From Verrucomicrobiota bacterium (lineage in GTDB: Bacteria > Verrucomicrobiota > Verrucomicrobiia > Opitutales > Opitutaceae): a stretch of DNA of 25,461 bases. Shown in pieces: positions 7,567-13,901 of the stretch (positions are counted from its first letter, which is position 1; each line of letters opens with the position of its first letter). Made by a program: the position numbers and the translations under genes. The notes under the pieces were generated by a model that did not search any database, was not told the origin of the DNA, and saw only the letters and a list, made by a program, of their open reading frames with translations. The stretch lies in the NCBI GenBank assembly GCA_023386835.1, contig JAEWIY010000084.1:1-25461 (forward strand). The letters are read 5' to 3'.

Positions 7567-9411
7567 TCAGTGCGCTGCCCGGCGATCGAAATAGGTGCCG
7601 ATGAGCTCACGCACCACCGGTGCGGCGTGTTCCGCGCCGGCGAACTCCACGCCCACCTCGGCGCCCTCGATCGCGACCGCCACCGCGATCTCCGGCCGCT
7701 CAACGGGTGCAAAGGCGACGAACCACGCCACGTTTCGCATTCCACCCTCGGCTTCCACCTGCGCCGTTCCGGTCTTCCCCGCCACGCTGATCCCCGGCAC
7801 TTGCGCATCGAACCCGATTCCCGACTCCACCACGGCTCGCATGGCGTCCAGCAGCGCCGCATAATCCCCGGCCGACATCTGCAACGGCTCGCGAGGCCGG
7901 TCGCCGGTGGGTGAACGATGCGGGTCCCGCCGCAGCGTGGGAATCGTCAGCGTTTCACGCCGCGCCAGCGACGCGATCGCGCAGGCGGCCTGCAAGGGGG
8001 TGATGCGAAGGTCGCCCTGCCCAATCGCGAGGTTGGCGGTGTCGATGGCCGTCCAATTCCCACGGCCCTGCGCCTTTTTCCAAGTGGCATCGGGCACCAA
8101 CATTCCACTGCTCTCAAAGGGCAGCTCAATCCCGGTGGGCTCGTGAAAATGAAACGCGCGCGCCGTGCTCGCCAGGACCTCCGGACCCGCCGCCAGACCG
8201 GTGGTGAAGGCAAAGACGTTACAGCTCTGCGCGAGCGCCTGGCCCCGCAGCGTGACCTTCCCGTGCCCCTCCTCGCGGTGACAGCGGAACCGATGCCCTG
8301 CCACTTCGTAGTAACCCGGACAATACACCTCGTCCGCCGACCGCCGCGCGCCCGAGCGCAGGCCTGAGATCGTCGTGTACACCTTGAAGGACGATCCGGG
8401 AGGGTAAAGCCCCTGCGTGGCCCGGTTCAGCCACGCACCCTCCGCCTCGATCTGCGCGTGTACGGCGGGCGGCAGGATCGGTGAGACAGCATTCACGTCG
8501 TAATCGGGCAGGCTGACCAGCGCCAGCACCTCGCCCGTTTGCACCGACAAGGCCACCGCCGAACCACGCACCGGCGCCCGTCCGGCCCGCAGCGCGTCCG
8601 CTGCCGCTCGCTGCAGCTCCAAGTCCAGGCTCAGCACCACATCCGCTCCCGGCACGGGCTCAGCGTCCCTCGAGATTTCCTCCACCGCCCAGCCGGCCGC
8701 GTCCACCCGGACCAGCAACGACCCGGGACGGCCCCGCAGCTGGTCATCGAAGACGCGTTCCGCGCCCCAGTCTCCGACCCAGTCGATGTAGTTGGTGATC
8801 GGGTACTCTGGTCCCACCGGTGTGTGCACCGTTTGCGGGCGGACCCGACCGAGCACGTGCGCCGCGGCCTGCTTGTGCGGATACGTGCGCTGAGTGCGTT
8901 GCCTCACTTCCACCGCCCCACCAAGGCCACCGATTTCCGTCCGCAGGCGCGCGGCCTCCTCGGGCGTGAGACGCTCCAGCAGCGGAAACGGCAGCGTCCG
9001 CTGCCGCGTGACATGCTGGTGCAATCGCGCCGGATCCAGCCGCCCGCCACGCCCGAGGATGCGCTGCACCCGCTCGAAGTGCGCCTGCGCCACCACGTAC
9101 GCGGCCGAAGCCTCCACCGCCTGCCCCGCGGGCGGCACGCCCCGCGCTTCCTCCTGCAACATCTCCGCACGGACCCGCCCCAGATGCAGCACCACGTCGT
9201 GCCACGTCTCGCGGGCCGCCATCACGCGGCCCTGCCGGTCCAGGATCTGTCCGCGCGGGCCGGCATACATCACCTGCCGGAGCGTCTGCCGGCGCTCCCG
9301 GCGGCTGGCTTCCTCGGCGCGGCGGCCCAGTTGGGCCGACGCCAACGCCCCGAGGAGCCCCAGGAGGAGCGCCATGAAGACAACCTGAACGACTCGGAGG
9401 CGAAGCTGCAC
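7567..9411 (-). CDS. mrdA: Penicillin-binding protein 2, peptidoglycan DD-transpeptidase
   Basis: Class B penicillin-binding protein that cross-links peptidoglycan, in most rods as the elongation-specific partner of RodA and MreB. A single N-terminal membrane anchor spans about residues 8-27 (VQVVFMALLLGLLGALASA); the rest is periplasmic. The non-catalytic N-terminal domain is followed by a transpeptidase domain with all three active-site motifs: SSFK (Ser340, Lys343), SCN (Ser396-Asn398) and KTGTAQ (Lys546-Gly548). The 614-aa length fits PBP2. GTG 9411 is taken as the start; ATG 9375 is an alternative that shortens the anchor. Neither has a clear Shine-Dalgarno. The usual neighbours mreBCD and rodA are not in the window. 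It may be transcribed with the secreted protein gene upstream (151-nt gap), and a palindrome at 9523-9539 lies in that gap. PBP3/FtsI is the main alternative. Confidence 0.93.
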   Translation of the reverse strand: MQLRLRVVQVVFMALLLGLLGALASAQLGRRAEEASRRERRQTLRQVMYAGPRGQILDRQGRVMAARETWHDVVLHLGRVRAEMLQEEARGVPPAGQAVEASAAYVVAQAHFERVQRILGRGGRLDPARLHQHVTRQRTLPFPLLERLTPEEAARLRTEIGGLGGAVEVRQRTQRTYPHKQAAAHVLGRVRPQTVHTPVGPEYPITNYIDWVGDWGAERVFDDQLRGRPGSLLVRVDAAGWAVEEISRDAEPVPGADVVLSLDLELQRAAADALRAGRAPVRGSAVALSVQTGEVLALVSLPDYDVNAVSPILPPAVHAQIEAEGAWLNRATQGLYPPGSSFKVYTTISGLRSGARRSADEVYCPGYYEVAGHRFRCHREEGHGKVTLRGQALAQSCNVFAFTTGLAAGPEVLASTARAFHFHEPTGIELPFESSGMLVPDATWKKAQGRGNWTAIDTANLAIGQGDLRITPLQAACAIASLARRETLTIPTLRRDPHRSPTGDRPREPLQMSAGDYAALLDAMRAVVESGIGFDAQVPGISVAGKTGTAQVEAEGGMRNVAWFVAFAPVERPEIAVAVAIEGAEVGVEFAGAEHAAPVVRELIGTYFDRRAAH

Positions 9412-9522
9412 CGGAGAACGTTAGCCAATCTCGACTCCGGTCAGCGCACATCCGTCGCGCCACGCGGGCCGATCTGCAGCGTGTAGCGAACTGGACCATA
9501 CGCTCGACCCATCGCTCCGACA

Positions 9523-9539
9523 GGTGTGAAGGTCACACC
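9523..9539. promoter_or_regulatory. Perfect inverted repeat upstream of PBP2 (GGTGTGA-N3-TCACACC)
   Basis: GGTGTGA AGG TCACACC is a perfect 7-bp dyad with a 3-nt centre, lying 112 nt upstream of the mrdA start in the gap after the preceding same-strand gene. No T tract follows on the minus strand, so it is more like an operator for a dimeric regulator (half-site GGTGTGA) than a terminator. The half-sites recall CRP/FNR-type TGTGA but the spacing (3 instead of 6) differs. Confidence 0.45.
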
Positions 9540-9562
9540 CGCCGGGTCGCACATCACGGGCA

Positions 9563-12235
9563 TTAGCGGTCGCGGTTCTTGGGCGGCGGATTGTTCTTCC
9601 AAAGGCGGTACGTCACCGTCACCTCCACGTCAAAGGAGGGCACGTATGGCAGCCTCCCGAGGTATTCGAAGGTCTTTGATCCCTCGATCACTTCGGCGCT
9701 GCCATCGTTCTGCTCAATGATCGTGAACTCAGTCGGATAGACCCCTTCCAGCAGGCTGAGATACTCCGGTCCGGAACGGCTCGACGAACGGCGCCCCGAT
9801 TTTTCGGAACGTGCCACGAGGCACTCCGCCCCGAAGAACGGCTGGATGGTCAACTGCATCATGCCGCCGGTGAACATGAGCTCAGCGCTGCCACTCGGCT
9901 CGGCTCGCGAATACGTGGCGAGTTGGTTGTGCCCAGCGGGCTGGATCTGCAGCGGCCCGTTCGCCTCGTAGCGGTTGTAGACATTCCGACTCTTGGCACT
10001 CGAGCTGTCCGAAAGACGGAAGTATCGGCGATCCCCATCCACCTCGAGCTTGTGCCGGCCGTCGGTCTCGTAGTTGCGCTCCTGCTCGACCTCCTCGGCC
10101 CAGTCCGGCGTGTGCATCCGGCCTTCCATGTAGCGGTCCATCTTCCAGGTGTACTCCACCTCGGGTCCGCCCTTGTCGCCTTTCTCCTTCTTCGAGCCGG
10201 AGCCCTTGATGGTGATTTCAAATTCACCCTGCCAGGCCGGCTCCTTCCAGTCGCGCACTTCGAAAACGCGCCCCTTCTGGAAAAAGAACGACGTGCGCGA
10301 AACCATGTCGGCGAGGAAGTTCAAGCTGCCGGCCACCGGACCACCCGTAGCCAGCGAGATCGCGTCCGTGAGGTCCTGGGTCATGTTGCCGACCTTGAGG
10401 GTGACCTCCACGGAAATCGCCGCGCGGCGGGGATACGGCCGCACCGTGTTGGGCAGGTTCTTCTTTTGCGGCACGCCTTCGATCGTGATCGTCGCGACAC
10501 CGTTGCTGTCGGTGTTCGACACATACGCGGCCTTGCTGCCCGCCTGCGCGAATTGCACCACGGCAAACTCCGGATGATAGGCCCAGCCGCCCTTCGCTGT
10601 CTGGTACTTGTTGTTGTAGCTGCCTTCGGTCAGTCGCCACACGACCTTGGCGCCGCTGATCGGCCCACTGTCGGGAATCTGCAGGTTGACGCTGGAGAGA
10701 TTCGCCGCGGCGCGCACCGCCTTCATGATCTCCGCCTTCGGGAAATCGATCATCACCGTGGCTTTTGCGGTGCGCCGTTCCCCCGGTGAACGGGTCTTCG
10801 TCCGCACGAGCGGCGCGTTCTCGACCTCGACCGTGATGTTCTGGCGCGCGACCGTCATGATCGTCTTCCACCACGCCATGATCGCATTCGCGGCCGCGAC
10901 GCCCTTGTTGAACTTGCTGTCGGGGTAATAGTGCTCGACCACCGTGCCGGTGTACCAACCCCAGCCAGTCGCCCAGATGTCTCCCGCGGCACCGGCGAAT
11001 TGACTGCCAAAATTGGGCCCGCTGGGTGCCGGGGCCGCCTGCGCGAGTTGCATCGACGCGAGCGGCAACGTTGGGCGGGCCAGCGCCTGCAGGAAAGCCA
11101 CACCGGTCGTCGGGCGCCCACGGGTGGCGGCCAGGCGTAGGTCTGCGGCAAATACACGGGTCAGCAGGGCGACCTGCAGGTACGACAACGGCTGGTCGCG
11201 CCACTCTGCCTGAAAGCGCGGGCCCTCATCATCGTTTTGGTCGTCATCTTCATCCTCATCATCGTCGTCGTCATCCTCGCCCGTGACGCGATTCCAGGCC
11301 TTCATCGCCTGGTTCATGCTCTGCATGGAGGCTGATTGAATCCGCATCGTGATCTGCGACATCTCAGCCCCGAGCTCCTGCATGCGCTTCTGCAGGGCCG
11401 CCTGCGTCGTCTCGTCCGCCCCGGCGAGTTGCTGGATGGCGCGGTTGATCTCCTCGGAAATTTCCTGCATCCGCTTTTCGTCCCGTTCCGCCATGGTGAT
11501 CATGGGCGCGTCGTCATCCGAGCGCTCGGGCCGCGGCGACGGCGCCAGCACCGGGTCATTATCGTCCCACACCGGCGAGGGCTGCATCGCGCGCAGCAAC
11601 GCCATTGGGTCACTTTGCATCGCCTGAAGCTGCGCGGCGCTCAGGCGCTCCCCGGCCGGCGGGATGACGGACGGGGGACTGGAGGCAGAGAGATCGTAGT
11701 TGTGCGGCCCCACCCGACCCAGTGCGATGAGGAACTGTCCCCAAAAACGCTGCTGGGGTTGCTCGCTTTTCGCGCTTTGCCGCACCGTCTCGACCAAAGC
11801 CTGCGCCAGTTCCTCCGGGTCCGCTCCCTCCAGCGGCACCGCCAGCGTCTGCGCATAGGAGATCAGCCGGATCGAGGGCAGGTCCGCCGGATTCCAGAGC
11901 AACTCCTCGATCTCGTAATCCCGCATGGCCAGGCCGGTGTTCGCGTTGGCCGGCGGCTGTTGCAACACCGCACCCTTGGCGTCGCGCACGCCCCACCCCA
12001 TCTTCTGAAGCGCTTCAAGCAACGCGACCCGCGCGTCGTCTCCACCCTGTAGATACCGACGCGCCAGGTGCAGCGCGGCCGCTTCACCTTCGTACGGGAT
12101 GGGGCCGTCCGTCGCACCAGGCGGCAGCGGCGTATTATCGTCCGAGTCTTCCTGTGCGCCCAGCGGGCTCAGCAGCAGGGTAAGACCGAGCAACCAACCG
12201 ACGCACAGGCGCAGGGGGGCGAGCTGGAAATGCAT
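9563..12235 (-). CDS. Large exported protein of unknown function with acidic tract (890 aa)
   Basis: No family is recognised. Residues 1-27 form a signal peptide (GWLLGLTLLLSPLGA then QED), so the protein is exported. About residues 30-210 are mainly helical; about 245-310 are Gln/Glu/Met-rich and likely coiled coil (RDEKRMQEISEEINRAIQQL). Residues about 318-336 are almost entirely Asp/Glu. The remaining 550 residues look beta-rich; TDSNGVATITIEG near 571-583 resembles the strand-turn signature of bacterial Ig-like (Big_1 type) domains. The ending VTVTYRLWKNN has no membrane segment or sortase motif. ATG 12235 starts directly at the signal peptide. It lies upstream of mrdA on the same strand and is divergent from the sigma-54-controlled gene at 12516. 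An extracellular or periplasmic structural or calcium-binding role is possible but unproven. Confidence 0.8.
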   Translation of the reverse strand: MHFQLAPLRLCVGWLLGLTLLLSPLGAQEDSDDNTPLPPGATDGPIPYEGEAAALHLARRYLQGGDDARVALLEALQKMGWGVRDAKGAVLQQPPANANTGLAMRDYEIEELLWNPADLPSIRLISYAQTLAVPLEGADPEELAQALVETVRQSAKSEQPQQRFWGQFLIALGRVGPHNYDLSASSPPSVIPPAGERLSAAQLQAMQSDPMALLRAMQPSPVWDDNDPVLAPSPRPERSDDDAPMITMAERDEKRMQEISEEINRAIQQLAGADETTQAALQKRMQELGAEMSQITMRIQSASMQSMNQAMKAWNRVTGEDDDDDDEDEDDDQNDDEGPRFQAEWRDQPLSYLQVALLTRVFAADLRLAATRGRPTTGVAFLQALARPTLPLASMQLAQAAPAPSGPNFGSQFAGAAGDIWATGWGWYTGTVVEHYYPDSKFNKGVAAANAIMAWWKTIMTVARQNITVEVENAPLVRTKTRSPGERRTAKATVMIDFPKAEIMKAVRAAANLSSVNLQIPDSGPISGAKVVWRLTEGSYNNKYQTAKGGWAYHPEFAVVQFAQAGSKAAYVSNTDSNGVATITIEGVPQKKNLPNTVRPYPRRAAISVEVTLKVGNMTQDLTDAISLATGGPVAGSLNFLADMVSRTSFFFQKGRVFEVRDWKEPAWQGEFEITIKGSGSKKEKGDKGGPEVEYTWKMDRYMEGRMHTPDWAEEVEQERNYETDGRHKLEVDGDRRYFRLSDSSSAKSRNVYNRYEANGPLQIQPAGHNQLATYSRAEPSGSAELMFTGGMMQLTIQPFFGAECLVARSEKSGRRSSSRSGPEYLSLLEGVYPTEFTIIEQNDGSAEVIEGSKTFEYLGRLPYVPSFDVEVTVTYRLWKNNPPPKNRDR
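11225..11282. repeat. GAT/GAC trinucleotide-like low-complexity tract
   Basis: On the minus strand this reads as an imperfect run of GAT, GAC and GAG codons encoding the Asp/Glu tract of the 890-aa exported protein. The mixed codons argue against a recent pure microsatellite expansion, but the tract is slippage-prone and could vary in length between strains. Confidence 0.8.
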
Positions 12236-12339
12236 GGCCGCGAAACTGAATATCGCCCCAACGGCGGCAAGACTGCTCTCACAAACAGACCGCCTTCCAC
12301 CGGGGGCCGGCTCACCGAGGCCTCAAACCGTGAAAGTCA

Positions 12340-12353
12340 TCCCAAATTTGGGA
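12340..12353. promoter_or_regulatory. Perfect 14-bp palindrome TCCCAAATTTGGGA
   Basis: TCCCAAATTTGGGA is its own reverse complement and lies about 135-148 nt upstream of the predicted sigma-54 start site. A degenerate look-alike, CCCATAAATTGG, is at 12395-12406. It is a candidate upstream activating sequence for the small membrane protein gene or an operator for the divergent gene at 12235. Confidence 0.5.
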
Positions 12354-12422
12354 AAGGCGCTTCCCGACGGCGAGGTCCTCGGACGCCAGCCATGCCCATA
12401 AATTGGATACAGGTATTCGCAT

Positions 12423-12436
12423 TTGGCTGTGGCCAA
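12423..12436. promoter_or_regulatory. Inverted repeat TTGGC-N4-GCCAA
   Basis: TTGGC TGTG GCCAA is a perfect 5-bp dyad with a 4-nt centre, ending 24 bases before the sigma-54-type promoter. It could bind a dimeric regulator; its function is not shown. Confidence 0.35.
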
Positions 12437-12460
12437 GCAGCTTACAAAACCGCGTTAAGC

Positions 12461-12477
12461 TTGGCACGACGCATGCA
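12461..12477 (+). promoter_or_regulatory. Sigma-54 (RpoN) type -24/-12 promoter
   Basis: TTGGCACGACGCATGCA matches the sigma-54 consensus YTGGCACGrNNNTTGCW at every defined base except one (ATGC instead of TTGC). The diagnostic GG (12463-12464) and GC (12475-12476) are separated by exactly 10 bases. The predicted start of transcription is about 12488, giving a leader of about 28 nt before the ATG at 12516. No sigma-70-like -10 element sits at a suitable distance. The leader lacks a Shine-Dalgarno sequence. Confidence 0.75.
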
Positions 12478-12515
12478 ATAAAGGCCGCAACTTCAACCTT
12501 TAGCTCCTTTCGAAA

Positions 12516-12818
12516 ATGAAAAGCCTCCTCGCCTCCATCGCCCTCGTTGCCGTCGCGCTGCCCGTTGGCTCCGCGCTGATCGAACTCTCCGGTATCGCCA
12601 TGCCGGCCCTTCTCTCCGCTGAAGTGGGTCTCGGCCTCTTCGTCGCCGCCTTCGCGGTGATGATTCTCGCCACCACCTACGCCAGCCCGCGGCGCGTCAC
12701 GATCCACGCCCGCTCGGCGCGCCGCGCGCTGCTCCCGGCTCGGGAAGCGTTGGCCAGCGTCTGCGCCCCGATCGTCTCCGCCCGCGCCAGCTCCCGTCCG
12801 CCGATGGCCTGCTGCTAA
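12516..12818 (+). CDS. Small two-helix membrane protein, sigma-54 controlled (100 aa)
   Basis: No family is recognised. Two hydrophobic segments are visible, about residues 4-24 (LLASIALVAVALPVGSALIE) and 35-55 (EVGLGLFVAAFAVMILATTY), joined by a short loop. They are followed by a basic C-terminal tail (SPRRVTIHARSARRALLP) and a Cys-Cys ending. The first segment could instead be a signal peptide. The gene stands alone: a sigma-54-type promoter lies 39 nt upstream and a strong intrinsic terminator begins 28 nt after the stop. This isolated, well-bounded unit supports it being a real, regulated gene. Sigma-54 control of a small inner-membrane protein recalls envelope-stress genes such as psp, but there is no sequence evidence for that family. 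ATG 12516 is the only sensible start. Confidence 0.8.
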   Translation: MKSLLASIALVAVALPVGSALIELSGIAMPALLSAEVGLGLFVAAFAVMILATTYASPRRVTIHARSARRALLPAREALASVCAPIVSARASSRPPMACC

Positions 12819-12846
12819 CGCGCCCAAACGTTCTTTACGTTCCCCC

Positions 12847-12879
12847 GCTCGCAGCGTGCCCGCGCTGCGGGCTTTTTTT
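12847..12879 (+). terminator. Intrinsic (Rho-independent) terminator after the small membrane protein gene
   Basis: GCTCGCAGCG (12847-12856) pairs with CGCTGCGGGC (12863-12872), a 10-bp GC-rich stem with one G-T wobble and a 6-nt loop, followed at once by seven T (12873-12879). It acts on plus-strand transcripts only; the reverse strand has no T tract. It is the clearest terminator in the window. Confidence 0.92.
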
Positions 12880-13022
12880 GCGCTTGTTCTCAAGATGCGC
12901 CGGAGCCGAGGTCACGCTGGCCTCGTAGGCGCCCGAAAACGACCAGCCTCGGCCGCGTCGAACAGACGAGGTTCACTTCAGTTCGCGCCCGGGCTTCGCC
13001 GCCCCCTCGCGCAGGGCGTCGG

Positions 13023-13808
13023 CTAGTGCGTTGCGCGGAGGAACGCGCTGACGTGGCCGACGAACTCGCGGCGCGTCTCCATGTGGGGATTGTGGCCCGA
13101 CTCGGGTATTGTGACGATCTGCACCGCGGGAAACCGACGCCGGATCTCTGCGTGATCCTCCGGGGCGACGTAGCGCGATTTGCCGCCCGTCACAAATAAC
13201 GTCGGGCCGGCAAAACCCTCGCCGGGTCCGAGCGGGTTGGCCTCGAGGTCCGGCAATGCAGCCGTGATTTCGGGCAGGTTGATGGACCAACGCCAACCGC
13301 CGTTCGCGTCGCGCTCCAGGTTAGTCGCGAGAAATTTCCGCATCGCCCAGTCCGGCACGCGCGCCTCGAAGCGCAGCTCGGCCTCGGCCCGCGATTGCAG
13401 CACGTGGAGGCGCAGCTCGTGCATGGCCGCAAACTCTGCGCGATGCGCGTACGACAGGTAAACTTTCGGGGCGATGTCGACGATCACCAGTCGCCGCACG
13501 CGCTCCGGATGTCGCGCCGCGAGAAGCATGGCTGTTTTTCCGCCCATGCTGTGGCCCATCACATCCGCCCGGTCCCAGCCGCGCCGGTCCATCCAGCCGA
13601 GCACATCCTCGACCATCGCTGCGTAGCTCATCGGTGCGGCATGGGGGGAGCGCCCGTGGTTGCGCAGATCCAGCGCGCAGACCTCTGCCTCGGTCGCCAA
13701 ATCGGTGCCGGCGGTCTGCCAGTTGCGCGAGGAGCCGAGCAGCCCGTGCAGAATCACGAGCGGCGACTGACCCGCCCCACCCAGTTCACGAAAAAAGAGT
13801 TCCACCAC
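13023..13808 (-). CDS. Alpha/beta fold hydrolase, YbfF-like esterase
   Basis: An alpha/beta hydrolase of the small esterase group that includes E. coli YbfF; likely hydrolyses esters in the cytoplasm, as no signal peptide is present. Visible signatures are the oxyanion-hole region LHGLLGSSRNW, the conserved DLRNHGRSPH, the nucleophile elbow GHSMGG with Ser87, and the C-terminal histidine in PESGHNPHME. The protein has 261 aa from the GTG at 13808, close to the family norm of about 255. The frame runs up to a TTG at 13820, and a second GTG lies at 13805; GTG 13808 or 13805 puts the start next to the conserved ELFFREL. It is divergent from mutS with a gap of about 93 nt. The physiological substrate is unknown. 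Confidence 0.9.
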   Translation of the reverse strand: MVELFFRELGGAGQSPLVILHGLLGSSRNWQTAGTDLATEAEVCALDLRNHGRSPHAAPMSYAAMVEDVLGWMDRRGWDRADVMGHSMGGKTAMLLAARHPERVRRLVIVDIAPKVYLSYAHRAEFAAMHELRLHVLQSRAEAELRFEARVPDWAMRKFLATNLERDANGGWRWSINLPEITAALPDLEANPLGPGEGFAGPTLFVTGGKSRYVAPEDHAEIRRRFPAVQIVTIPESGHNPHMETRREFVGHVSAFLRATH

Positions 13809-13901
13809 GCCGAGTACCAACGCATCGGGACCGCGTGAAAGCCAATGCTTGAATTACTTTGCCGGACTGTGCCTAGGTGGGTTTCGACCTAACACGAAAT
13901 C
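13809..13901. promoter_or_regulatory. Divergent hydrolase/mutS intergenic region
   Basis: The gap must carry promoters for both genes. TTGAAT at 13849-13854 could be a -35 element for mutS, but no good -10 follows at 16-18 nt. The mutS leader contains a small dyad, TAGGT (13874-13878) and ACCTA (13887-13891) around an 8-nt loop. No Shine-Dalgarno precedes the mutS ATG. Confidence 0.35.

Larger units (their letters stand above)
12236..12515. promoter_or_regulatory. Divergent regulatory region rich in dyad symmetry
   Basis: This 280-nt gap separates the minus-strand 890-aa exported protein gene from the plus-strand small membrane protein gene. It contains a perfect 14-bp palindrome (12340-12353), a 10-nt dyad ATACAGGTAT (12407-12416), the dyad TTGGC-TGTG-GCCAA (12423-12436) and a sigma-54-type promoter (12461-12477). 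This layout, with palindromes roughly 50-150 nt upstream of a -24/-12 promoter, is the usual arrangement for an enhancer-binding activator. No clear promoter for the minus-strand gene is seen. Confidence 0.6.

Noticed and set aside
8539..9486. Plus-strand open frame of 315 codons opposite mrdA
   Set aside because: Antisense to PBP2, whose three active-site motifs are intact; the Arg/Pro/His-rich translation is typical of a shadow frame.
11225..11282. Trinucleotide tract considered as a CRISPR-like or tandem repeat array
   Set aside because: It lies in frame inside a coding region and encodes an acidic tract with mixed codons; there are no repeat-spacer units.
12312..12893. Minus-strand frame of 193 codons covering the small membrane protein gene
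   Set aside because: It would run through the intrinsic terminator and the sigma-54 promoter region, and its Gly/Arg/Glu-rich composition looks like a shadow. The plus-strand gene has a promoter, membrane helices and a terminator.
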